A stretch of DNA of 64,000 bases from Bradyrhizobium sp. (GTDB taxonomy: Bacteria; Pseudomonadota; Alphaproteobacteria; Rhizobiales; Xanthobacteraceae), in assembly GCF_004799405.1 (NCBI RefSeq), contig NZ_SSMW01000085.1, forward strand, positions 1 to 64,000, given 5' to 3'. The notes below the pieces were generated by a model, which made no database searches, was not told where the DNA came from, and was given only the letters and a program-made list of their open reading frames with translations. Each line of letters begins with the position of its first letter. The stretch's first letter is position 1. Shown here piece after piece: positions 17,327 through 25,988 of this stretch. Both the position numbers and the translations under genes were made by a program.

Positions 17327-18769
17327 TTATCTGGCGCCGGTATTGGCGAATTTGGTGCGGAAAAATATCAGGCACAGCTTCAGGCGCGCGCGCGCATGGG
17401 AGATGTCGAGCAGCCAGCACAACGCGATATAACTGGCCAGTCCGGCGAACGTCAGGACCAGGCACGCGGTCAGATCCGAGACATGCAAGTAGCGGTCGAG
17501 CGCGCCGACCAGCAGGGCCATGAGCAATCCGGCAATCACCGTCAGCGCCAGCCGGCCGAGCGGAATCGGAATCGAAAAGGCCCGCCGGCTGAGAACGAGG
17601 GCGCCGAAAAATCCGACGAGATCGGCGCCAAGCCGCGCCCACGCCGCGCCTACGGTGCCGTATTGGCCGATTAGGACGTAGGACAGGATCACATTGGCCG
17701 CGATAATCGAGGCCGTATTGACCAGATAGAATGAGTTGCGCGCGGAAAGCAGAAAGCTGACATGCAGGTATTGCTGGGTCAGGATCTGGAAAATCACCGC
17801 GACCGCCACGATGGGCATGGTCTGCGCGGCGATCGCACGAAACTCGACACCGAGCACGACGTTGGCGACGTGCGGGGCGATGACGGCGAACCCCAGACAG
17901 GCGGGAAGCGTGATGCTGAGCAGCAGTTCCACGCATTCGCCGAGATGCGACCGCACTGCGGCGTGCCCTTGATTGGCATAGATCTGCACGGCGAGCGGGA
18001 AGAACGCCGCCGCGGCACTGATCGCCGGCATCATCAGGGTTTGCCGAACCAGGTCGAGGCCGGCGATATACCGTCCGGCATCGGCGGCGCCGACCAGGTT
18101 GGCGATCATGAACCGGTCGGTCACGCTGGAGACCGCGAGCAGAGTGAGCGACAGCGTCAGCGGCAGGCCCTGTTTGGCGAGGGCCATCAGGCCGGCGCCA
18201 TCGAACTTGACGATGGTGCCTCGCCAGGCCGTCGGTGACTGGACCAATACGGCGAGCAGATATGCCAGCGTCGATGAAGCCAGCAACAGATATCCGGCAG
18301 GACCGAGAAACGCCATGGCCGCTCCGAGACCAAGCGCTGCCACGGCGCGAACCAGCGTAGCCTTCATGACCGTCACGGCCAGCAGCCGCGCCCGCACCAG
18401 ATCCTGTGTAAGTTCGAACAGGCCGATCGCGACCGCCAGCGCGACCGCGGCCATTGCCGCCATCGCGTCTAACCCGACCAGACGTCCCAATCCGTAAGCG
18501 GCGGGCGCGACCAGGCAACAAATCAGGTAGCCGGATATCACAAGGCCGCGAACGTCGGTGCCGTCGTTTCGCGCGTGCCCGCTCAGGATCAGATTGCGAA
18601 ACCATCCGGCGAGGAAGGTGCTGATGACGGAGGCGAATCCAACCCCAAGCAGGTAGACGCCGTAATCATGCGGCGAGAACAGCCTGGTGAAAATGAAAAC
18701 GCTCAACAGCCCCAGCAATGCCGAAAGGATGTTGGCGGACAGGTTGATGCTGGCTTGTCCGATCAGCAT
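17327..18769 (-). CDS. Polysaccharide flippase, Wzx/oligosaccharide flippase family
   Basis: This 480-residue membrane protein has 12-14 predicted hydrophobic helices. It starts GQASINLSANILSALLGLLS and continues VFIFTRLFSPHDYGVYLLGV, the classic N-terminus of Polysacc_synt/MurJ-like flippases. Wzx proteins move undecaprenyl-diphosphate-linked repeat units to the periplasmic face for Wzy polymerisation. The start codon overlaps the stop of the upstream DUF6492 gene by one base (TAATG). It is followed closely by the methyltransferase gene. The presence of Wzx, Wzz and a Wzy/WaaL-type protein in the same 12 kb supports a Wzy-dependent system. Confidence 0.9.
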   Translation of the reverse strand: MLIGQASINLSANILSALLGLLSVFIFTRLFSPHDYGVYLLGVGFASVISTFLAGWFRNLILSGHARNDGTDVRGLVISGYLICCLVAPAAYGLGRLVGLDAMAAMAAVALAVAIGLFELTQDLVRARLLAVTVMKATLVRAVAALGLGAAMAFLGPAGYLLLASSTLAYLLAVLVQSPTAWRGTIVKFDGAGLMALAKQGLPLTLSLTLLAVSSVTDRFMIANLVGAADAGRYIAGLDLVRQTLMMPAISAAAAFFPLAVQIYANQGHAAVRSHLGECVELLLSITLPACLGFAVIAPHVANVVLGVEFRAIAAQTMPIVAVAVIFQILTQQYLHVSFLLSARNSFYLVNTASIIAANVILSYVLIGQYGTVGAAWARLGADLVGFFGALVLSRRAFSIPIPLGRLALTVIAGLLMALLVGALDRYLHVSDLTACLVLTFAGLASYIALCWLLDISHARARLKLCLIFFRTKFANTGAR

Positions 18770-19692
18770 TACGCAACCACTCCCGCAGTTTCGCGTGTGA
18801 CGGCAGCGGGCGTCCGGGCAACCTCATTTTCCTCGATCGCGTCGCGGATGGTTTGCACCGGCGTACCCGAGAAGGAAGCGACCGAAAAGGCGACGTCGTC
18901 CTTGCCGGCGCGGCAAAGCAACTGGTTGAGTTCGCTTTTGCTGAGCCTGGGCTGATCCCAATAGCTGATGCATTGGGTACGGGGAGTAACCGTGTGACGA
19001 TCTGAAAGCGCTTGGTCGCTCTGCACGAAATAGCCGTACAGCATGTATTCCGAGAATTCGCGGGTCCGGCACAGCGCCTCGACCCAGTGGAGGCGCGTAG
19101 CCGTCTCGATTTTGGCGGCCATGGCGCGGGCGGTCTGCCGATCCCAGAAGATGATGTGGCCGATGAAGTCCGCTGCCGGCAGCGATGGCACGGGCAGCCC
19201 GAGAAGCTGGTGGCTGGTCTCGACCCAGCGCGCATGACGAATCTGCTTCGGCGTGACCTCGTCAGGCATCTTCAGCAGCGGAATCGAATTCGGATATTCG
19301 AACCGTGCCAGGTCGAAATCGCGGAAGAACACGATGTCGGAATCGAGGATGCAATATCGCTCGTGCGGCAGCGACATGGTCGCGGCGATCTTGATGAGCT
19401 GCTGCACGTGCCAGCCGCTCGCCGGCTTCGCCCGCAACGACCACCAGTACTGGCGCCGCTTGCGCTGAATAATCCGCGGCAGCGGCCGAAGCCAGCCGGG
19501 CAGGAACATCGACGCCGGAAGAACGGTTCGGCGCTCGCTCTCGAAGTGAGAAAACAGCGACAGGTCGCAGTCGGGAACCAACAGGTAATGCTTCGAAAAC
19601 GAGGTGACGTGACGGTCGACGCTCTCGCACAGCAGCGTGCACAGTTCCAGATCGCGTCCGTAAGTTGGGGTTAACAACGCCACGCGATTCAT
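18769..19692 (-). CDS. DUF6492 family protein, probable glycosyltransferase-like
   Basis: The product is 307 residues and begins MNRVALLTPTYGRDLELCTL. This resembles a GT-A nucleotide-binding start. A DxD-like motif appears in YCILDSDIVFFRDFD. The sequence agrees with the DUF6492 family, whose members occur in polysaccharide clusters; biochemical function is not established. I infer a nucleotide-sugar glycosyltransferase. The ATG at 19692 is chosen because GGAGAG lies about 12 bases upstream and the longer frame has no coding character before it. It heads the minus-strand operon running through flippase, methyltransferase and deacetylase. The 624-base region upstream is shared with the divergent plus-strand genes. 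Confidence 0.75.
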   Translation of the reverse strand: MNRVALLTPTYGRDLELCTLLCESVDRHVTSFSKHYLLVPDCDLSLFSHFESERRTVLPASMFLPGWLRPLPRIIQRKRRQYWWSLRAKPASGWHVQQLIKIAATMSLPHERYCILDSDIVFFRDFDLARFEYPNSIPLLKMPDEVTPKQIRHARWVETSHQLLGLPVPSLPAADFIGHIIFWDRQTARAMAAKIETATRLHWVEALCRTREFSEYMLYGYFVQSDQALSDRHTVTPRTQCISYWDQPRLSKSELNQLLCRAGKDDVAFSVASFSGTPVQTIRDAIEENEVARTPAAVTRETAGVVA

Positions 19693-20094
19693 CTCGTTAG
19701 GTCTCTCCGGGCAATGGCTTTCCGAACCAATGTTTCTGGACGCCTGTTCCATGTTGATGGAGAGAGCAAGATCGATGCCGAACGGATCGGCGATCTCCCG
19801 TGGCATTCCCGATTTGGTTAATTCGCCGCGACGGTAACCATTTCGCTCATTCGCACGGCGGCGTGGCGCGACGATGGACCGGATATTGCAGTGCCGGATG
19901 CGTAATGCGAAATCCCCAGGGGAATTTGGACGTGGCAATCAGGACGCATTCCCGGCTTGAGCCTGCCATCGACGATATCAAGCCCGCGGCGTCTGTCCTT
20001 TTTGGCACAGTTGCCTCGTCCGGTGTGTCCGCATTTGCAACGATGCGTGCCATCCCGGGCGGCCGCTTCGGCAAGGTTAATTGCTTGCGGTTGG
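19693..20094. other. Divergent intergenic region of the polysaccharide locus, no intact gene seen
   Basis: This 400-base stretch lies between the start of the minus-strand operon (19692) and an acyltransferase remnant. It should hold the operon promoter, but I could not single out convincing -35/-10 boxes. Open frames here have no recognisable coding character. Confidence 0.5.
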
Positions 20095-20330
20095 CTCTGC
20101 GACGCGCGTCGCGAGCTCGGGCCATGAGCCGGTTCGTCACCGCCAGCGGCGCGACATACGTTTCGGTTTACGATTCCATCTGTCATGACGGGTCCTGCGA
20201 CGAATTTGCCGAAGGCGACGTTCCGATGCAGTTTGACGCCGGTCACTTGACTGCGGAAGGGTCGGTTGAAGTGGCGCGAAGGCCGAGATCGCTTTTGATA
20301 ACGAGGGTCGTCAGCCATGCATCGAATTGA
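20095..20330 (+). pseudogene. C-terminal remnant of an OafA/YrhL-type SGNH acyltransferase
   Basis: The plus-strand frame reads RFVTASGATYVSVYDSICHD, then GSCDEFAEGDVPMQFDAGHL and TAEGSVEVARR. This matches the end of the periplasmic SGNH domain of OafA-like acetyltransferases, including the catalytic D-x-x-H at FDAGHL. Nothing resembling the roughly 600 preceding residues is present in any frame here, so it is a 3' fragment. It overlaps the start of the next gene by 14 bases. Confidence 0.5.
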
Positions 20331-21312
20331 TCGAGGTCGCCCGGCGCCGCTTGGCGGGCGTCTCTCCGGAAAGCTGGCGTGCATTATCGCCGCGCTGGCC
20401 TTGTTCGGAATTTTCTTGGGCTGCGGCGCGGCAAACGCCGCCCCGCGCGCGCTTTCGGACTCATCGAAATTCGCGGGCGCCTTCGTGAATTGGGGCACCG
20501 ACGGTCGCGAACGCACGCTGCAGAATTGGGAAAGATGGCTGAAGCAGCCGCCGTCGGCGGTTTTGGGCGTAGACTTCTACGCCCAATCCACCTGGGAGGA
20601 TTTTTTGAAATTAAGCTGGGTGCCGGGTATCTGGAAAAAACTCAACCCGGCGCGGAACGTTGTGTGGTCGGTTCCCCTGACGGTGAAGGGTACCCCGCTG
20701 GCGGATGTTGCAAATGGCATGCACGACGCCGAATTCGAAGCGGCGGCCAAAGCCATTTCCGACGCGCAGCCAAGGGCGGTCATTCGCCTCGGCTGGGAAA
20801 TGAATCTTGTTTCGATGGCGTGGTTCGCCAAGGGCCAGGAAGCGGATTACATCGCGGCATTCAGGCGCGTCGTCGGAATATTCCGGCGATACTCAGGGGA
20901 CTTCAAATACGACTGGTGTCCGGGCTGGGGGCCGCAGGACGCCGCCGCGGATCTCGCCTATCCGGGCGACGATGTCGTCGATTATATCGGGCTCGATGTC
21001 TACGATTTCAAATATGAGGGCTCCGTCGAAGAACGGTGGAATACCTTCTACTTGAAGACGCCATTCGGCCTGGAATGGCAACGGGACTTCGCCGGGTTGC
21101 ACAAAAAACGCATGAGCTATCCCGAATGGGGCGTCGGCAATTTCGGCGACAACCCGTTCTTCATTCAGCGGATGCACGACTGGTTTGTGAAGAACGCCGG
21201 CAATATCGCCTATGCGGCCTATTTCGACGTCGACGGGTTGTGGCCCACCCAAATCGAGAACAACCGTTTTCCCGAATCCCGGAAGCTTTTCAGGATGCTC
21301 TTCAGCGGGTGA
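20317..21312 (+). CDS. Secreted glycoside hydrolase, GH26-like
   Basis: The product has 331 residues with a signal peptide (hydrophobic core around residues 20-40, cleavage near AANAA). The fold and spacing resemble GH26 beta-mannanase/glycanase TIM barrels. A probable acid/base E161 sits in RLGWEMN, the IGLDVYDF segment follows, and a probable nucleophile E270 sits in SYPEWGVG. Such enzymes in EPS clusters cut or trim the polymer in the periplasm or outside, as ExoK and ExsH do. GAGGG lies about 9 bases before the ATG. It begins the plus-strand arm, followed by GT2 and the ligase/polymerase. Substrate identity is unknown. Confidence 0.8.
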   Translation: MHRIDRGRPAPLGGRLSGKLACIIAALALFGIFLGCGAANAAPRALSDSSKFAGAFVNWGTDGRERTLQNWERWLKQPPSAVLGVDFYAQSTWEDFLKLSWVPGIWKKLNPARNVVWSVPLTVKGTPLADVANGMHDAEFEAAAKAISDAQPRAVIRLGWEMNLVSMAWFAKGQEADYIAAFRRVVGIFRRYSGDFKYDWCPGWGPQDAAADLAYPGDDVVDYIGLDVYDFKYEGSVEERWNTFYLKTPFGLEWQRDFAGLHKKRMSYPEWGVGNFGDNPFFIQRMHDWFVKNAGNIAYAAYFDVDGLWPTQIENNRFPESRKLFRMLFSG

Positions 21313-21332
21313 TTCCGTCGTTTTTTAACCTT

Positions 21333-21354
21333 GGTTAACCCTGTTCCGTTAACC
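21333..21354. promoter_or_regulatory. GTTAAC-type inverted repeat before the GT2 gene
   Basis: GGTTAAC (21333-21339) and GTTAACC (21348-21354) form a perfect 7-bp inverted repeat with an 8-base spacer. It lies in the 65-base gap between the glycanase and GT2 genes, ending 23 bases before the start codon. It could be an operator or a weak hairpin. No regulator gene is nearby. Confidence 0.3.
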
Positions 21355-21377
21355 GTTGAAGGTCAGCTTGCCAGCCG

Positions 21378-22439
21378 ATGATGCGCAAACACCAATCCGT
21401 CATGAACCAGATTTCAGCCGATTATCAAACCGAAGCAGCGACAAAAATCGCCGTCGCCGTGCCGCGCCCCTCCCGCGCGGTGGTAGCGGCATCGGCTTCG
21501 CTCGATCGGTCGGTCGGGATCGTGGTCTGCATTCCCTGCTTTCGTCGGCCGCAGCACTTGCGGCGCACGCTGGAATCGCTCGCCGTGCAGCGCACCGGCC
21601 GCCGTTTCGCGGTCGTCATGGTCGAAAACGACGCCATGGGATGCGACAGCGTGCCGGTTGCGGCTGAATTCCTCCAGGCCGGCAGACTTTCAGGCCTTTG
21701 CGCGGTTGAGCCGCGCCAGGGTAACTGTCATGCGATCAATGCCGCGTTTGAAACCGCGCAGGCGATGTTTCCTGCCGCAACCAATTTCCTGATGATCGAT
21801 GACGACGAGGTTGCATCGCCGGACTGGCTCGAGCACATGGTTCGCGCCGCCGAAACCACCAGCGCCGATCTGGTCGGTGGGCCGGTTTTCCCGAATTTCG
21901 ACGACGACAGCAAACGCGGGCTGCGCCGCCACCCGGCGTTCTGGCCGGCTTATGACGAAAGCGGTCCGGTGCCGGTCATCTATGGCTGCGGCAACTGCCT
22001 GATCACCAGATCGGTATTTGCGCGGCTGGCCGATCCAACCTTCGACCTGCGGTTCAACTTTCTCGGCGGCGGCGATACCGATTTCTTCGTACGTTGCCGC
22101 CGCGCCGGCATGAAGTTCCATTGGGTCGCCGAGGCCGTCATCACCGAAACCGTGCCGGATGACCGGACCAACCCGAGATGGCTCGCTTTGCGCGGCCTGC
22201 GCATCGGCGCGATCAACTACCGCATCGAAGTCAAGGCGGCGCGCTCGGCGTGGTCGCGCCTCAAGCTGGCGGCAAAGATGCTTGCGACATTGCCCTGGTC
22301 GCTCGTTCGCACCGGCCGGCTTCTTGTCAGTGAAAAAGCCATCATCGCGCTACATCCGATGACGGTCGCGGCCGGCAGTGCGCTCGCCGCCATCGGTATC
22401 GAACCGCAACCCTACAAAGCCTCGAAGATCGTGTCGTGA
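21378..22439 (+). CDS. Glycosyltransferase family 2
   Basis: This 353-residue GT-A enzyme starts its catalytic domain near residue 47 (VGIVVCIPCFRRPQHLRRTL). It has the metal-binding FLMIDDDEVASPDWLE motif and the acceptor-side FNFLGGGDTDFFVRCRRAG block typical of GT2. The C-terminal 80 residues are basic and hydrophobic and may attach it to the membrane. It transfers a sugar from a nucleotide donor to a lipid-linked acceptor. Its GTGA end overlaps the start of the O-antigen ligase/polymerase gene, so the two are translationally coupled. The leading 45 residues are poorly conserved in appearance, and a later start is possible. Confidence 0.88.
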   Translation: MMRKHQSVMNQISADYQTEAATKIAVAVPRPSRAVVAASASLDRSVGIVVCIPCFRRPQHLRRTLESLAVQRTGRRFAVVMVENDAMGCDSVPVAAEFLQAGRLSGLCAVEPRQGNCHAINAAFETAQAMFPAATNFLMIDDDEVASPDWLEHMVRAAETTSADLVGGPVFPNFDDDSKRGLRRHPAFWPAYDESGPVPVIYGCGNCLITRSVFARLADPTFDLRFNFLGGGDTDFFVRCRRAGMKFHWVAEAVITETVPDDRTNPRWLALRGLRIGAINYRIEVKAARSAWSRLKLAAKMLATLPWSLVRTGRLLVSEKAIIALHPMTVAAGSALAAIGIEPQPYKASKIVS

Positions 22440-23749
22440 GCCAACTGGTCACGAGGTCCGAGGTTGACGCCATCGTCGGTGAATTGCGACGCCAGCAGGT
22501 GATGGACATCGTTCGCGGCGTCACCTTTGTCGGCGTTCTTCTGCTGGCATGGGTTTCGTTGCATCCGTTCGAAGACCTCGGCGAGGTGCAGATCGGCGAT
22601 GCCTCGACCGGCAACGAGGTGCTGACCTATGCGGCGTTCGGCGGCCTGGCAGTGCTGACGATCGGGTTGACCATGCGCGCCAACATGCGCGGGCTGGCGA
22701 CATTGCTGTCGCCTGGATTTATCCTGTTTACGGGGTGGATATTTGCGACCGTCGTGTTGTCGCTCGATCCCTCTACCTCGATACGGCGCTTTGCGTTGAC
22801 GGCCTGTGTCATCGCGGTGGCCGCGACGCTGCTGCTGCTGCCGAAATCCCAGAACGAATTGATGCGGTGGTTCAGTATCGCCGCACTGGCATTGCTGGCA
22901 ATCTGTTATCTCGGGCTGTTGTTCGCCCCGAACCTGTCGATTCATCTGGCGACCGACGCCCAGGAACCGGGGCTCGCCGGCAGCTGGCGCGGCTCGTTCG
23001 GCCACAAGAACGAGGCGGCGGCCGTGATGGCAATGTTGCTGTTTCTCGGCATCTACATCGCGCGCTCCGGCGCCTGTCTGTCGGGAGCCGCCATCATTGG
23101 CTTGTCATCGCTGTTTCTTTTGTATTCTGCCGGCAAGAGTTCGCTGACGTTGTGTTTTGCCGTCATCGTGCTGACCTCGCTCACGGCGCTGGTCCGTTCG
23201 CTGTGGGGGCGCGCGGTGTTGCTGCTGATGCCGCTGCTGCTGCTCAACATGCTCAGCGTCGGTACGGTGATGAGCGATGGCCTCGCCGAGGTCGCAAAAT
23301 TGCTGCCGCTGGATTCGAGCTTCACCGGACGCACCGACATCTGGGCCTTCGCGGTAGAGTCGGCGCAGAAGCGGCTGCCGATCGGTTACGGCTTTGAGGC
23401 GTTCTGGGGCAGCAGTTCGGTCCGCGATCTCCCGGAAGGCAAGGAATGGGCGGCGTACGCCTCGCACAGCCACAACGGCTATCTCGACACCACCCTGGCG
23501 ATGGGGCTGCCGGGACTGGCGCTCTTGATCGCGGTGCTGGTGATCGCGCCCTTGCGTAATTTCCAGGCCGCCGACGCAGGCGGCAACAACGGCCCGCTGA
23601 CGATGTCGCTGCTGCGGATCTGGCTGTTCGGGCTTTATCTCTCGTCGATGGAGAGCTTCTTTCTCGACCGCGCCGATCCGCTGTGGTTCACGTTCCTGGT
23701 GGCGCTGTTCGGCCTGCACTACCTGGCACGCTTCCGCTTCAGGGAATGA
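22436..23749 (+). CDS. O-antigen ligase/polymerase family membrane protein (Wzy_C domain)
   Basis: This 437-residue protein has about ten to twelve hydrophobic spans. The Wzy_C/WaaL landmarks are SWRGSFGHKNEAAAVMAM around residue 183 and HSHNGYLDTTLAMGLPG around residue 344, whose histidine is typical of the periplasmic catalytic loop. IGYGFEAFWG lies between them. It either polymerises repeat units flipped by Wzx or ligates the glycan to an acceptor; sequence alone does not separate these. The GTG start overlaps the GT2 stop by four bases. With Wzx and the Wzz-like protein in the opposite arm it completes the core of a Wzy-dependent pathway. Confidence 0.87.
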   Translation: MSQLVTRSEVDAIVGELRRQQVMDIVRGVTFVGVLLLAWVSLHPFEDLGEVQIGDASTGNEVLTYAAFGGLAVLTIGLTMRANMRGLATLLSPGFILFTGWIFATVVLSLDPSTSIRRFALTACVIAVAATLLLLPKSQNELMRWFSIAALALLAICYLGLLFAPNLSIHLATDAQEPGLAGSWRGSFGHKNEAAAVMAMLLFLGIYIARSGACLSGAAIIGLSSLFLLYSAGKSSLTLCFAVIVLTSLTALVRSLWGRAVLLLMPLLLLNMLSVGTVMSDGLAEVAKLLPLDSSFTGRTDIWAFAVESAQKRLPIGYGFEAFWGSSSVRDLPEGKEWAAYASHSHNGYLDTTLAMGLPGLALLIAVLVIAPLRNFQAADAGGNNGPLTMSLLRIWLFGLYLSSMESFFLDRADPLWFTFLVALFGLHYLARFRFRE

Positions 23750-23752
23750 AGC

Positions 23753-24844
23753 TCAGAGCTGCGCCCGCACTGCCTGCGCGACATCACGCCACCAGTCGTC
23801 GAATGCGAACGGTACCGGCACCGACGGCCATTTGAGGGCAGAGGCGATCCGGTCGGCATACACGTCTTGGCCCGACCCGCGCGCCACCAGCACGATGGCG
23901 CCGCGATCGATCAATTCCTTGAAGCGGGGATGATGATCGAACTCGTCCGCTTCGGCCGGGCCGGTGACGATGACCGGCCGTCCCGATTGCACGCAGGTGA
24001 TGACGCTGGAACGCCGCGCGGTGAGGCCCTCCTCGAGCGGATAACAGAACGCATCGATCTCGCTGAACAGGCCGAATACCTCGTGATCCGAGGCGACGTA
24101 ACCGCTGACGATGACGTCGTCCGAGACGCCGAGTTCGGCGGCGCGGGCATGAAACTCTTCTTCCACCCTGTCGATGCCGCGGATGAACGAGCCGATGTAG
24201 ACCGTCAGCGGCTTCAGCCCGCGCGCGTTGAGGATCGCGGCGATATCGAGCAGCGCATTCGGTTGCTTGCCGGGATAGATCGACCCGAAATGACCGAGCA
24301 CGAGACGGCCTTGTTCGCGCGCGGCGGCAAGCTGCTGCCGCAGCTTGGAGTCGGCGATACCCGCCGGCGCCTCGATGCTCGGCGGCAACGGCGCCAGCAC
24401 GCATTTTCGCGCGGTCCAGCCAATGACGGGATCGCCGGCGAGTTCGCGCCGTACCAGCGGCGAGAACATCACGATGGTATCGGCAAGCAGCAGCGCTGGA
24501 ATGTAGGTGATGCGGCGCAGCCGGTTCAATCCGCTCCACTCGTGCTGAATGAGGATGACGCGCCGCCGGCGCAGCCGCGCGATCGCCAGCGCCAGCAGTG
24601 GCCGGAATATCACGCGCTTCCAGGCGACGATGGGAAAGTTGCAGATCACGCTGCGCGCCGATCCGACCGCGCGCCAGATCTGTGCGATTGATCCTTCCGA
24701 CCGCGTCAGGGTTAACGTCGTGGAACTGCCGGGGTCGAGCTTTTCGATGGTCTCGCCGAGCAGGCGGGTAAATTGCCCGACGCCGCATTGCATTTGCGGC
24801 CCGGCGCCGAGGAAAAGCACCTGATATGCGGGTTCTGAAGCCAT
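23753..24844 (-). CDS. Glycosyltransferase, GT4/GT-B type
   Basis: The 363-residue product starts at the ATG at 24844 (MASEPAYQVLFLGAGPQMQC). The frame stays open far upstream, but that part is antisense to the next gene. GT-B features are an N-terminal GVGQFTRLL loop, a middle LVLGHFGSIYPGKQPNALLD entry to the C-domain, and VSGYVASDHEVFGLFSEID. The donor-binding region EEGLTARRSSVITCVQSGRP follows, in which the usual EGFGL-type acidic motif is degenerate. It presumably adds a sugar to the same polysaccharide. It is convergent with the ligase gene (3-base gap) and its promoter must lie in 24845-25036, shared divergently with the cupin gene. Confidence 0.82.
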   Translation of the reverse strand: MASEPAYQVLFLGAGPQMQCGVGQFTRLLGETIEKLDPGSSTTLTLTRSEGSIAQIWRAVGSARSVICNFPIVAWKRVIFRPLLALAIARLRRRRVILIQHEWSGLNRLRRITYIPALLLADTIVMFSPLVRRELAGDPVIGWTARKCVLAPLPPSIEAPAGIADSKLRQQLAAAREQGRLVLGHFGSIYPGKQPNALLDIAAILNARGLKPLTVYIGSFIRGIDRVEEEFHARAAELGVSDDVIVSGYVASDHEVFGLFSEIDAFCYPLEEGLTARRSSVITCVQSGRPVIVTGPAEADEFDHHPRFKELIDRGAIVLVARGSGQDVYADRIASALKWPSVPVPFAFDDWWRDVAQAVRAQL

Positions 24845-25036
24845 CGAGCAGCGCCGGCGCCTTCGGTTAAGCGTTCGCGTTAGCCATACATTCCAGACAT
24901 TAGTTTCCGGTAAGCGCCGGCGCCCTGCGGGGCATCGTTTTTGCCAGATAGAAGCCGGGAACAGGTCCGTCGTCTCATAACGGGACACGAACGATGAGGT
25001 TGCGAGAAACTCGGGACAGCCGGCAGGAGTGCGACG

Positions 25037-25972
25037 ATGACGACGAGCAAGGTTTTCACCAACTGGGACGATACCCATTCGGCATTGTGGGGCCATCAAC
25101 CGATCGAGCTTGCGCATGAGATGCACAAGTCGCCTCTGTTCTCCAGGGATCATCTTGCCCGGCTGATCGAGAACTATCCGCGCGAACACTACAGCCTGGT
25201 GAAAACCGGCGCCCGCGGTTCCGAGCGGGTCTGGCGCGAAGGTGACATCGGCGACCTCAGCGGCGAACAGGTCATCGATGCGATCTCCCGCGGCGGGCTT
25301 TGGCTCAATATGCGCGACGTTGGCGCGGTGGACCGCCGTTACCGCGAGATGCTCAATGGCATGTTCGAGGAAGTCGGCGCCAGGGTCCCCGGCTTCAGCG
25401 CGCGCGACCATCAGGAGAGCATCCTGGTCTCGTCGCCGGACGCGCAAGTCTATTATCACTTCGATCTGCCGGGCCAGGCGCTTGTGCAGATCGCGGGCCG
25501 CAAGCGGGTTTTTGTCTATCCGGACACCGCGCCGTTCCTGACGCCGACCCTGCTCGAAGACGTTGCCGTCTATAACGTCGAAGTCGATATCCCCTACGAG
25601 CCCTGGTACGACAGGCACGCCAAGGTGTTCGATATCGGCCCGGGCCAGATGCTGAACTGGCAATTGAACGCCCCGCATCGCGTCGAAAACCTCGATACCT
25701 TCAGCGTTTCGATGACGGTGTCCTATACCAACGATACGATCCGGCGCGCCGAGATCGTAAACCTCGGCAATGGCCTGCTGCGGCATCGTTTCGGCTATCA
25801 GCCCAGGAGCCGGAACAGCCGCGGCCCGTCCTACTTCGCCAAGGCGGTGCTGCAAAAGCTGTTGCGCGACAGCCGCTGGGTCAAACGCGAGCGCAACGCA
25901 CGCCGGGTGATCGACTTCCGGCTTGACGCCAATGAACCCGGCAGAATCGTCGATCTGCCCAAGGCGGCCTGA
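25037..25972 (+). CDS. JmjC-like cupin domain protein (putative Fe(II)/2-oxoglutarate oxygenase)
   Basis: This 311-residue soluble protein contains a cupin_8/JmjC-like core. Probable metal ligands are H and D in YYHFDLPGQALVQI around residues 139-141 and the distal H in LNAPHRVEN around residue 214. RKRVFVYP is the usual strand between them. Such proteins hydroxylate amino acids, small molecules or polymers. Family members inside EPS clusters are of unknown role. It is followed after 16 bases by a FemAB-like acyltransferase gene, which suggests an operon. A GGCAGGAG sequence lies 10-15 bases before the ATG. The function within the polysaccharide locus is inference only. Confidence 0.7.
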   Translation: MTTSKVFTNWDDTHSALWGHQPIELAHEMHKSPLFSRDHLARLIENYPREHYSLVKTGARGSERVWREGDIGDLSGEQVIDAISRGGLWLNMRDVGAVDRRYREMLNGMFEEVGARVPGFSARDHQESILVSSPDAQVYYHFDLPGQALVQIAGRKRVFVYPDTAPFLTPTLLEDVAVYNVEVDIPYEPWYDRHAKVFDIGPGQMLNWQLNAPHRVENLDTFSVSMTVSYTNDTIRRAEIVNLGNGLLRHRFGYQPRSRNSRGPSYFAKAVLQKLLRDSRWVKRERNARRVIDFRLDANEPGRIVDLPKAA

Positions 25973-25988
25973 AGAAATCGGTCCAGCG

